From: Myxococcus dinghuensis
GTDB lineage: Bacteria; Myxococcota; Myxococcia; Myxococcales; Myxococcaceae
NCBI RefSeq assembly: GCF_024198235.1
Contig: NZ_JAKCFB010000002.1
Location: 62,001-126,000 of the forward strand
Direction: 5' to 3'
Length of the DNA: 64,000 bases
The notes beneath the pieces were generated by a model. It searched no databases and was not told the DNA's origin. It was given only the letters and a program-made list of their open reading frames with translations. This document shows positions 52,970 through 61,177 of the stretch, piece after piece (position 1 is the first letter of the stretch; every line of letters begins with the position of its first letter). The translations under genes and the position numbers were made by a program.

Positions 52970-53001
52970 CTCGGGGGGTGCCCACACACGAAGAGGCACG
53001 G

Positions 53002-56000
53002 ATGATCTTCTTCATCGTTCCCCGGTTCGAAGCGGAGGGCATCCCCCGCCCGCTGGAGCCCATCTCCTTCATCGACCCTCGCACCGAACCCCTGGAGGGG
53101 GCGACGCCGGAGGACCTGTGCTTCGTCGCCTGGATGGAGGTCTACCCGACCCTCCGGGAGATGCTGGAGCACATCCTCGCGGCGGCGCTCGAGGACCCGG
53201 TCTGCCTGGGGATGCTGGGCACGTTGGAGCAGGAAGGTGGACTGGCGCTGCTGCGTCCGGGGTTCCTGGGTTCACGCAACCATCTGCGGCGCACGGCGGC
53301 CCTGTTCTGGGAGGTGCTCGCGGACTGGTCCGACCCTCGCGTGGGCAATCCGCAATCCCCCACGCCCGCGCCCCAGGACCCCCAGAAGCTGGTGGGCATG
53401 TGGCGGGAGTTCTTCAACCTCAAGGAGGAGTCCGTCAAGGCGATGGGGCAGTACCTCAAGGACCAGCGGGGCGTGTACCGCCACTCGGCCGCCCCACGCG
53501 CCCAGGTGCGGGCGTTCCACAACATCATCGACCTGGCGCGCGCCATCCTCGGAGAGGTCACCACCCAGCCGGTGAAGCGGCTGGACAAGCTGCTCGCGCT
53601 CAAGCTGAGCCAGAGCCGCAAGCTGGCGGAGCGCCAACGCGTGCTCATCTCCCTCTACTGGATGCGCAAGGGCGCCGCGCTCCTGAAGAAGGTGGACGAG
53701 GGCAAGGCCACGATGCTGGGGACGCAGTACCTGCGGTACTACTTCGGCACCCAGCTCTCCAAGCTCGTGGATGGCGACCCGAAGCGGGTGAGAGCGCTGC
53801 TCGAGGCCCTCATCGACATCGCGCTCGGAAAATCTCCGGCCTCCTCCGAGGACGAGGCGCTGCGCCGGTGCCTGGACATCTTCCGGAGGCTCCCGCCGAC
53901 CGTGCGCTGCACCATGTTGTTCAACGACCTGCGCAAGTGGATGGAGAGCAAGGAGGAGCAGACCTTCGTGCGCGCCAGCCTCGTGCTCGGCGGCCCGCTG
54001 ACGCCCAACAGCCAGGGCTTCCCCCACCTGTGGCCGCTCGACTACCGGGCGATGGACCCGGGTGGCAATCCGCCCGTCTATCCCGTGAACAAATCCACCT
54101 TCCTGCGCGCCTGGAATCCGGATGAGCGGGCGCCGTACGCCATGGCCTACCGGATGAACCTCTGCCCCATGTGGGCGGGGCCGTCCGGGCACACGGTCAA
54201 CGCGCTCATCCACTGGACGGACTCGCTGGGCGACGACGCTCCCGCCGACACGGCGACGGTGGTGGCCTGCAGCCTGTTCCTGTTCTGGCGGCTCTATTAC
54301 GACAAGCGCGTCAGCGCGGCCCATACCCTCACCGAGACGTTCGAGGCCACCATCGTCGCGGCGCTCGACAAGGAGGAGCGCAAGCGCCTCAAGGAGGGCT
54401 TCGTCGTCGAGCCCGCGCCTCCACAGCGCCGGCCAGGCCGCTCCAGCGGCTCGGACGGAGACGAGCTCTCCGGGGTGTCCCTTCGGGGCTCGGACGGCCC
54501 TTCGTCCCAGGGAATCGTCCTCCCCGACTTCGATGACGCCTATGACCTGGTCCGCGCCTGCGCGCTGACCTCGGGGAGCGCGAAGGGGGCCATCCATCCC
54601 ATCGGGCTGGTCCGGACGCTCTTCCGCGCGCTCTGGCGAAGCTCCGCCTTCGCCGCCTACGACGACCTGAGGTTCCAGGTCGACGAGGAGCGCGAGCGAC
54701 TGACGCGCGCGGGCTACGTGCTCCAGCAATGGTCCCACGACGGCTCCACGGAGAGCGGCATCGCGGTCAAGAGCTACGAGCCCTCCGACGACGAGGACCT
54801 GCGGCCCGTCCCCCTCGAGATGATGACCCTCGCGATGGAGCAGTTCGGCGAGGTCTTCGCGGGGATCCGGGACGAGGAGGATCGACTCGGGCCCGGGAAG
54901 TCGACCTGGCACCACCGCGCCGCCCTCCTGGAGGTCGTCCCCGAGCTCCCGACGATGCGGGACATCAACCGGGGGAACAGGCTGATTCAGCTCGGACACC
55001 AGCTCGACCAGTTCGCGCTCCTGATCCCCCCGCTCCTCACGGATGTGCAGGGAGCCTTCTTCTCCTGGAACCGGGGCGCGCTCAACGCGTACGTGCCCCA
55101 GGGCATGGAGGAGCTCGTCGCGCGGCTCATCGCCCAGACCGGGCAGTGCCGCAACCTGGTGCGCACCGCCACCCTGGAGCGCGCCGCGCGGGCCATCGAC
55201 CAACTGGAGCAGAGCCTCGCCGCCGTGACGGCGCCCCTCTGGCGGAAGATCCGGAGCCCGCTTCGCGAGAACGTCCCCCAGGCGACCCGGAAGCGGATGC
55301 TCGCCCATGTGAAAGGGCTCGACGGGGCCTGGGCGCCCATCCGGACGCTGCTGCCGACACCGCCGAGGGCACGCGCGCTGCCCTTGCCCATGGCGTCCTC
55401 CGTGAAGCGGGCCCGGACCCGAGGCCTCGCGCTGGTGCTCGACCTGGAGGGGCTGTTCGACTACCTGCTGAAGGACCTCAAGGGCAAGCGCGTGGGCACG
55501 TTCTTCTCCGAGGAACGGCGGGCCGAAATCCGGGAGATATGGCGCAACCTCAAGGAGGACGCCGCCTACCTGCAGAACATCACGCAGCCCTTCCATCAGG
55601 GCGGCATCCGGATGGAGCTGACGGACGAGGCCTACGAGCTCGCCGTACGCCAGCTCGCGCGTGCGCTGCTGGCGGGACTCACGACCATCCGGGAGATCCT
55701 CCGCGCGGTGTACTCCGAAATCCCTTACGAGAAGGAGGCGCGCAAGGAGATCGAACGCTACGTCAACCTGCTGGCGGGAAAGCTGGCCAAGGCCAAGGAC
55801 GTGGGAGGGGACCTCCAGCCGCCCTCCATCGACGTCCCCGACCAGCGCATGGTGCCGCCACGCGCCCTCACCCACGGCCCGCTGACACCGCAGCCGCTCC
55901 CGAGCCTGAAGGGTTCGAGCAAGCCTTCCCCCGTGAAGAAGGAGAAGGTGTCGAAGGAGCCGCCCCCCTCCTCCTCCCTGCGGCCCCTGCGCGCCCTCGC

Positions 56001-56550
56001 GGATGACGAGGACGACGACACCCATTGGTACTCCGGGGACAAGATTCGCCTCCTCTTGCGGCTCTACTTGCGCACGCAGCGCCACCGGGTCGAAATCCTG
56101 GAGGGCATCAATGCCCACCAGCACGGAGGACTGACGCTGGAGGACAACCTCCATGAAGCCACCGTGCGAATCCTCGGCACCGCGGTGGAGACACTCCTGC
56201 TGCCCGTGCATGTCGGCGGAAACCACTGGACGGCGCTGTCCATCCACTTCGACCTGACGCAGGTCGCGCCCTACGTGTCACCGACGATTGTCTACGCAGA
56301 CCCGCAGGGCACGCGGGACATGCCCACCACGCTGCGCAACACGCTCTCCACGGAGTTCCCCCAGGCCACGTTCCGCCCCCGCTCGACACGCGTCTACCAA
56401 CCCAGGGGCGACGGCCACAACTGCGGTCCCTGGACGGTCGCCTTGCTGGAGCACCTCGCGACGAACCAGGGCGTGCTGCCGGCGGTGAGCGACATCGACA
56501 TCCAGCAGCGCCGTCGGGCTGACACCCGCCACGTCCTGGGCTCGCTCTAG
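53002..56550 (+). CDS. Large protein with C-terminal Ulp1/C48-like cysteine protease domain
   Basis: An 1182-residue protein without signal peptide. The last ~150 residues form a Ulp/SENP-type (C48) papain-like domain: the triad is H1075 in GNHWTALSI, D1100 in VYADPQG and C1141 in GHNCGPWTV, with the oxyanion Q1133 in RVYQPRG, in canonical order. Such enzymes cleave ubiquitin-like proteins or hydrolyse isopeptide bonds; in bacteria most are effectors acting on eukaryotic hosts. The rest (about 1-1000) is helical, with stretches such as VRALLEALIDIALGK and AVRQLARALLAGLTTIREIL, a low-complexity region near 465-505 and a Pro/Lys/Ser linker before the protease. It is monocistronic behind a sigma-54 promoter. 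Confidence 0.82.
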   Translation: MIFFIVPRFEAEGIPRPLEPISFIDPRTEPLEGATPEDLCFVAWMEVYPTLREMLEHILAAALEDPVCLGMLGTLEQEGGLALLRPGFLGSRNHLRRTAALFWEVLADWSDPRVGNPQSPTPAPQDPQKLVGMWREFFNLKEESVKAMGQYLKDQRGVYRHSAAPRAQVRAFHNIIDLARAILGEVTTQPVKRLDKLLALKLSQSRKLAERQRVLISLYWMRKGAALLKKVDEGKATMLGTQYLRYYFGTQLSKLVDGDPKRVRALLEALIDIALGKSPASSEDEALRRCLDIFRRLPPTVRCTMLFNDLRKWMESKEEQTFVRASLVLGGPLTPNSQGFPHLWPLDYRAMDPGGNPPVYPVNKSTFLRAWNPDERAPYAMAYRMNLCPMWAGPSGHTVNALIHWTDSLGDDAPADTATVVACSLFLFWRLYYDKRVSAAHTLTETFEATIVAALDKEERKRLKEGFVVEPAPPQRRPGRSSGSDGDELSGVSLRGSDGPSSQGIVLPDFDDAYDLVRACALTSGSAKGAIHPIGLVRTLFRALWRSSAFAAYDDLRFQVDEERERLTRAGYVLQQWSHDGSTESGIAVKSYEPSDDEDLRPVPLEMMTLAMEQFGEVFAGIRDEEDRLGPGKSTWHHRAALLEVVPELPTMRDINRGNRLIQLGHQLDQFALLIPPLLTDVQGAFFSWNRGALNAYVPQGMEELVARLIAQTGQCRNLVRTATLERAARAIDQLEQSLAAVTAPLWRKIRSPLRENVPQATRKRMLAHVKGLDGAWAPIRTLLPTPPRARALPLPMASSVKRARTRGLALVLDLEGLFDYLLKDLKGKRVGTFFSEERRAEIREIWRNLKEDAAYLQNITQPFHQGGIRMELTDEAYELAVRQLARALLAGLTTIREILRAVYSEIPYEKEARKEIERYVNLLAGKLAKAKDVGGDLQPPSIDVPDQRMVPPRALTHGPLTPQPLPSLKGSSKPSPVKKEKVSKEPPPSSSLRPLRALADDEDDDTHWYSGDKIRLLLRLYLRTQRHRVEILEGINAHQHGGLTLEDNLHEATVRILGTAVETLLLPVHVGGNHWTALSIHFDLTQVAPYVSPTIVYADPQGTRDMPTTLRNTLSTEFPQATFRPRSTRVYQPRGDGHNCGPWTVALLEHLATNQGVLPAVSDIDIQQRRRADTRHVLGSL

Positions 56551-56742
56551 CAGGGGTTCGCGGCCCCGTCGCACCGCGTCCGCGAGTTCAGGGTCTTCTC
56601 CGGGGCGGCGCCCACCGCCTACGAGCCCCGGGCGGAGGAGGCTCGCCACCCCGTGCCGCTCGACACGCGGCAATTTTCCTCGAGACAGCGCGGCGCCTGC
56701 ACGGCACCGTGCGCCCATGACTTCCAGCCAGGGGTACCCGTC

Positions 56743-57096
56743 GTGAAGGTCCTGCGCATCGTCGCCAATGTCGGCACGCCAGCGCCCGATGAAGCCAGAC
56801 GCTTCTACCGGGACGTCCTCGGGCTCGACGTGCTGATGGACATGGGGTGGATCCAAACCTACGGCTCGGGAGAGACGATGGCCGTGCAGTTGAGCTTCAT
56901 GTCGCAGGGGGGGTCGGGCACGCCGGTGCCGGACCTCTCCATCGAGGTCGACGACCTGGACGCGGCCATCGCCCGGGTGAAGAAGGCGGGAATCCCGTTC
57001 GAGTACGGACCGACGGACGAGCCGTGGGGCGTGCGGAGATTCTTCGTGCGCGACCCGTTCGGCAAGCGGGTGAACGTGCTGTCGCATCTCCGGTGA
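56743..57096 (+). CDS. VOC/glyoxalase-fold protein
   Basis: A 117-residue single-domain protein of the vicinal-oxygen-chelate superfamily: NVGTPAPDEARRFYRDVLGLDVLMD at its start, shortened here to ARRFYRDVLGLDVLMD, then LSIEVDDLDAAIARVKKAGI and FFVRDPFGKRVNVLSH. Members include glyoxalases, dioxygenases and antibiotic-resistance proteins. Two-strand/helix units are both present, and the metal ligands cannot be fixed by eye. I prefer the GTG at 56743, directly before the first strand and after AGGGG, over an in-frame GTG at 56653. Confidence 0.85.
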   Translation: MKVLRIVANVGTPAPDEARRFYRDVLGLDVLMDMGWIQTYGSGETMAVQLSFMSQGGSGTPVPDLSIEVDDLDAAIARVKKAGIPFEYGPTDEPWGVRRFFVRDPFGKRVNVLSHLR

Positions 57097-57172
57097 GAGG
57101 AGCACGCCCGCCCCGGTGGGCAGTCCCACCACGAGACATCGCTGCGCACCGCTCGTCCGCGAGGTGTTGGTG

Positions 57173-57616
57173 CTAGGGGTTCCGGGTCGAGAACGGCAGA
57201 TACGCATCGACGTCCCGGGTTGCACGGGACCGGAGCAGGAGCATCGGCATCTCCGGTCCCAGGTCGAAGCGCTCCGCGGCGAAGAAGAAGAGACGGTCCT
57301 TCGTCCTCGCCCGGATCTCCGACCAGGGAATGCGCAGCGACGGATGAAAGGCTCGGAACAGCCACATCGGGACGAGGTAGAGCCCGTGCTCATCCACGCC
57401 CACATTGAGGCAGGCGCGATAGGACATCACCCCGAGCTGGGCCGACGCGAAGCGCCGCAACGAGCGGGGAGCGGGGCCCGTCGCCCGGTAGCGGCTGGCG
57501 AGTCGTATCCAGCCGCCCCCGTGGGCGATGATGTAGCTGACGAACAACCACATCCCGAAGAACAACACGAGAACGCCCCACCCCATCCAGCCGTTCGATG
57601 CCACCCGTACGCTCAT
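57173..57616 (-). CDS. Small membrane protein of unknown function
   Basis: A 147-residue protein with one strong N-terminal hydrophobic helix (GWGVLVLFFGMWLFVSYIIA) and a soluble part that contains VGVDEHGLYLVPMWLFRAFHPSLRIPW and RTKDRLFFFAAERFDLG; the pattern WSEIRA is typical of small pleckstrin-like strands in DUF-type membrane proteins. No family assigned. The start at 57616 is the ATG closest to the helix. It is convergent with the VOC gene and only 60 bases downstream of the broken Coa1-like gene. Confidence 0.6.
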   Translation of the reverse strand: MSVRVASNGWMGWGVLVLFFGMWLFVSYIIAHGGGWIRLASRYRATGPAPRSLRRFASAQLGVMSYRACLNVGVDEHGLYLVPMWLFRAFHPSLRIPWSEIRARTKDRLFFFAAERFDLGPEMPMLLLRSRATRDVDAYLPFSTRNP

Positions 57617-57676
57617 GGTCCGAGACAGTATCCGACCGCGACGGGCCCTCACACGGGAACGAAGCCCCCAGCCCCT

Positions 57677-58015
57677 TCAGAACCCGCCGACGACGTTGAT
57701 CACCTTGCCGTCCCGCGCGACCACGCGAAGGTGGCTGAAGCCCCAGACCCTGCTCGTCTGGACGGCCTTCACGTACAGCACGCCGTCCTGTTTGCTTCCC
57801 GAGCATCTCGGCGACGGCGTCATCGGCGCGAGACTGCGTCTTCCCCGAGAAGAAGAAGCCGCCGCGCACGGGCGAGCCCAGCGCCTGGACCACCTGGTGG
57901 TGATTCACCACCCGCGCCAGGGCCTCCTCGTGCGGAAACTGGCCCCGGAACCACAGCCCCCGCAGCCACAGCACATCAACGGAAGTCCCACCAACGCCCC
58001 GAGCACCCACTTCAT
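57677..58015 (-). pseudogene. Coa1-family (cytochrome oxidase assembly factor) protein with two compensating frameshifts
   Basis: Frame A from the ATG at 58015 encodes a hydrophobic leader (MKWVLGALVGLPLMCCGCGG). After a G-rich run the sense continues in another frame as FPHEEALARVVNHHQVVQAL and GSPVRGGFFFSG. After an AAGCAAACAGG stretch near 57775 it returns to frame A as DGVLYVKAVQTSRVWGFSHL and VINVVGGF, stop at 57677. The total of 113 codons equals the normal family length. Each frame alone is interrupted. This is either a decaying gene or two base-calling errors in homopolymer-like runs; if corrected it would be a membrane-anchored Coa1-like protein. Confidence 0.65.
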
Positions 58016-58157
58016 CGTCGGCGACCTGTCTGGCCTCCCGGCCCCCCTGGGACTGACAGCACGGCAGGCTTCACGCCAAGTGCATGCCGGCCTGGGCAAA
58101 AGCAGACCTGGACCGCCGTGGCGGAGACGCCGGTGTTCGGAACACGCGTGGAGAGGG

Positions 58158-60104
58158 TCAGGGACGCAGGCGGAAGGGCACCTTGACCACGCGGTAGACG
58201 GAGATGGGTCGTCCGTCCAGCATCGCCGGCTGATAGCGCCAGGTGCGCACCGCGCGCAGGGCGGCGGAGGCGAAGGGCTCCTCTCCCCGCATCACCGTGA
58301 CCTCTCGCACCTCGCCACGCTCCGTGACGACCAGCTTGAGGACGACCAAGCCCTCCCGGCCCGCGGCCCGCGCTTCCTGGGGGAACTCCGGCTGGAGGTT
58401 CCCCGCGAGCTCCACGGGGGCCTTCGCGTGCTCCGGCAGTTGGACAGGTCCCCCCTCCACCACCGGCCTGGGCGGCTCCGTGGAAGGCTTCGACGCGGCC
58501 GGGACCTCCAGGGGCATGGGGGCGCTGAGCGAGTCACCCGTCGACCACTCGGAGTCCTCCACCGGCTCCGCGCCGGGTGACGCCGCGCCCGAACCCGAGG
58601 ACGGGCGTCCGCCACGCTCGCGCTGCAGGCGCTGGTTCAGGATCACCTCACCGGAGCCGCCCGCGAGCACCCGGTCAGACCGGTACCCGTCTCGCACGAA
58701 GGTCAGCTCCGCGGTGGCCATGCCTCCCGTGTCTGGCGGCACCTCCAGGACGAACGGCGTGGTGCCCCGCTCCACGCCCTTCCAGAAGACACGTGCCCCC
58801 GCCGGCTGGCTGGAGACGTGGAAGCGCACGGGCCGCGTCGGCGGCGGTGACGCCACCGGGGGCGCCTCCTGGCGCACCGGCACGGGCGACGGAGCGGGCG
58901 CGGCCACCGGCGGCGGTTCCACGGGCGCAGGAGGGCGGCGTGCGCCGAGCACATAGGCCCCTCCCGCGAGCACGAGCAGCGTCCCCACGCCCAGTCCCAC
59001 CATCGCGGCCCCGCGCCGGCGTTTCGCTCCCGAGGCGTGCGCGGAGGCGTCGTCCAGACTGATGTCGAGCACCAGGGTGCCCTGGGCGCCGCTGGGAGAG
59101 GCCTGCGCCGACAGGGACGGAGGCACGCTCGCGGGGCCGGTCAGGACCTCACCCGGGCCCGTATCCGGAGAGCCGCCCGTGCGCCGCCCCGTGGCCGCGC
59201 GCAGCGCCTCCAGGAGCGCCTCCATGGAGTCATATCGATGCGTGGGCTGCTTCTCCAGGCAGCGACGCACCACGGCTTCCACGGACTCGGGGATGACCAC
59301 GTCCGGGCGCACCTCCTGGAAGCGAGGGGGCACCTCCTGGTGATGCGCGAAGATGAGCTCCAGCGGGTCCTTCATCAGGAAGGGAGGACGCCCCGTGAGC
59401 ATCTGGTACAGCAGGATGCCCAGCGCGTAGACGTCGCTGCGCGCATCCGCCATGTTGCGCGCCTGCTCCGGGGCCATGTACGTGGGCGAGCCCAGGAACA
59501 TGCCGCCCTGGGTGATCTCCGGCATCGACGCCAGGTGGCCTGAGCCCTCGACGACCAGGGGCTTCACCAGACCGAAGTCGAGCACCTTCACGTGGTCGCG
59601 CTCCGCGCGTCCCTCCTCCGCCAGCAACATCACGTTGGCGGGCTTCAGGTCGCGATGCACCACCCCGAGCCGGTGCGCCTCCCGGAGCGACCGACACACC
59701 TGCTGGGCGATGTCCACCGCGCGGGGCCAGGGCATCGCTCCGGCGGCGAGGTGCTCCCCCAGCGTGCGCCCCTCCAGGTACTCCATGGCGATGTAGAACG
59801 TCCCGTCGTCCGTCTTCCCGTAGTCGATGATGGTGACGGTGTTGGGGTGGCGCAGCTTCGCCGTGATGCTGGCCTCCAGGAGGAAGCGCCGCTGGAACTC
59901 CGGGTCGTTGGCGGTGGGGAACGTGGGGCTCAGGACCTTGAGCGCCACCACCCGCTCCAGCGGGAGTTGGAGCGCGCGATACACCCGGCCCATGCCTCCC
60001 GCCCCCAGCGGCGACAACACCCGGAAGCGCTCATGGAGCACCTGGCCGAGGAGCGGGTCCACCTGCGAATGCGGCGAGGTCGAGGGGCGCGGATCGGTCT
60101 GCAT
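58158..60104 (-). CDS. Ser/Thr protein kinase with periplasmic PEGA and TonB C-terminal domains
   Basis: A 648-residue transmembrane kinase. The kinase domain (about 25-300) has the Gly-rich loop LGAGGMGRVY, Lys56 in VVALKVL, catalytic HRDLKPANV (Asp152), DFG (Asp176) and MAPEQ. A single transmembrane helix (about 367-387, MVGLGVGTLLVLAGGAYVLG) follows a basic stretch. Outside lie a Pro-rich linker, a PEGA-like domain (about 427-497) and a classic TonB C-terminal domain (about 567-648, EFPQEARAAGREGLVVLKL, RAVRTWRYQPAMLDG). This would place a TonB-type module outside and a kinase inside. The start at 60104 is upstream of the kinase core. It is downstream of the TPR-like gene by 155 bases. Confidence 0.92.
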   Translation of the reverse strand: MQTDPRPSTSPHSQVDPLLGQVLHERFRVLSPLGAGGMGRVYRALQLPLERVVALKVLSPTFPTANDPEFQRRFLLEASITAKLRHPNTVTIIDYGKTDDGTFYIAMEYLEGRTLGEHLAAGAMPWPRAVDIAQQVCRSLREAHRLGVVHRDLKPANVMLLAEEGRAERDHVKVLDFGLVKPLVVEGSGHLASMPEITQGGMFLGSPTYMAPEQARNMADARSDVYALGILLYQMLTGRPPFLMKDPLELIFAHHQEVPPRFQEVRPDVVIPESVEAVVRRCLEKQPTHRYDSMEALLEALRAATGRRTGGSPDTGPGEVLTGPASVPPSLSAQASPSGAQGTLVLDISLDDASAHASGAKRRRGAAMVGLGVGTLLVLAGGAYVLGARRPPAPVEPPPVAAPAPSPVPVRQEAPPVASPPPTRPVRFHVSSQPAGARVFWKGVERGTTPFVLEVPPDTGGMATAELTFVRDGYRSDRVLAGGSGEVILNQRLQRERGGRPSSGSGAASPGAEPVEDSEWSTGDSLSAPMPLEVPAASKPSTEPPRPVVEGGPVQLPEHAKAPVELAGNLQPEFPQEARAAGREGLVVLKLVVTERGEVREVTVMRGEEPFASAALRAVRTWRYQPAMLDGRPISVYRVVKVPFRLRP

Positions 60105-60259
60105 GGCGAACACCTGGCCCGGACCGTCGCATGCAGTCGTCACGACGGCGTGCCGGCCACATCACGTCCCGGCCAACACCCCGTCACAGCTCTCCGCACG
60201 ACGCCCCCAAGGATGCGGCACGCGAGCGAGTCCCCGGAGGCCACGACGATGGAGCCTCC

Positions 60260-61114
60260 TCAGTACTCCTGTGCCGTGGCCGTCGCGCCCGTGTCTCCCG
60301 CGAGGAGCCAGGTCACCACGGCGCCGGCCACCGCCAGCCCCGCCGTCCCGAAGAGGACGTTGGCCGTCGTCGCGTTCCGCCGGGCCTGCGCGTGTGAACC
60401 CGCCATCTCGTCGACGAACCGCATCCCCCGCCCGCTGTCGAGCTGGCTCCGGGACGTCAGGCCGTAATACGTCCCGACACCGCCCGTGGCGGCGCCCACG
60501 CCCAGCAACACCATGCTCAGCACGGGCACGCCGCGCGTCGTCGACCGCTCCTCCACCGCCATCTCCGCCATCGAGGTCCCGTCGGGGCGCACCGGCATCA
60601 GGTCCACGCGCGCGACCTGCGCCGGGGCCTCCGACGAGAACGGGGCAACCGCGTCGGACTCCGGAGACATCAGGTGCTCCGGCACCGGAGGCCGCGTCTT
60701 CGCGAGTCGGGAGGTGTCCGTGCGCTTCCGACCTCGCTCCGCCCGGACCTTCGCGAGCTGCGACTCGAACGCCGCCACCACCTTGGGCGCGGTGCGGACC
60801 GGCAGCCGGGCATCGAGGTCGAGGATGAGCGCCGCGCGGAACGCGGCCCGGGCCGCGGCCCACCTGCCGAGGTCGGCGCTGATGAGGCCCTTGTAGAGCG
60901 AACGGGTGACCTCCTCGTCCGCGCCATGACTCACCTTGCCGGCGAGTTCGAGTTGCTCCAACGCCAGTTCGTACTCGAGCTCCTCGTAGAGGCGCACGGC
61001 CTCTGCGAGATGGCCTGCGAACGCGGCTTCGGCTCGGGCGGCGCGCGAGGGCAGGACCACCAGCAGGCCCACGACGAGCGGAAGGACTCTCATCCAGGTG
61101 CGAGCGTGTGACAT
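60260..61114 (-). CDS. Exported TPR-like protein with C-terminal membrane segments
   Basis: A 284-residue protein: signal peptide (MRVLPLVVGLLVVLPSRAARA), helical TPR-like pairs (HLAEAVRLYEELEYELALEQLELA, shortened here to LYEELEYELALEQLELA; VTRSLYKGLISADLGRWAAARAAF), a charged linker and two hydrophobic segments (VPVLSMVLLGVGAATGGVG, FGTAGLAVAGAVVTWLLAG). This architecture, helical repeats plus membrane anchor, is common next to Ser/Thr kinases in myxobacteria. The ATG at 61114 follows GGAGATGA. It is probably co-transcribed with the kinase gene downstream and the RCC1-type gene upstream. Confidence 0.7.
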   Translation of the reverse strand: MSHARTWMRVLPLVVGLLVVLPSRAARAEAAFAGHLAEAVRLYEELEYELALEQLELAGKVSHGADEEVTRSLYKGLISADLGRWAAARAAFRAALILDLDARLPVRTAPKVVAAFESQLAKVRAERGRKRTDTSRLAKTRPPVPEHLMSPESDAVAPFSSEAPAQVARVDLMPVRPDGTSMAEMAVEERSTTRGVPVLSMVLLGVGAATGGVGTYYGLTSRSQLDSGRGMRFVDEMAGSHAQARRNATTANVLFGTAGLAVAGAVVTWLLAGDTGATATAQEY

Positions 61115-61177
61115 GGGCAGTCATCTCCAGACAACGGACTCCAGGGACAGCAGGGGACGGGCGCGCGTTCGAGCGCG

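Noticed and set aside
53272-56247. 991-codon open frame on the minus strand
   Set aside because: Antisense to the Ulp-like gene and low-complexity in composition.
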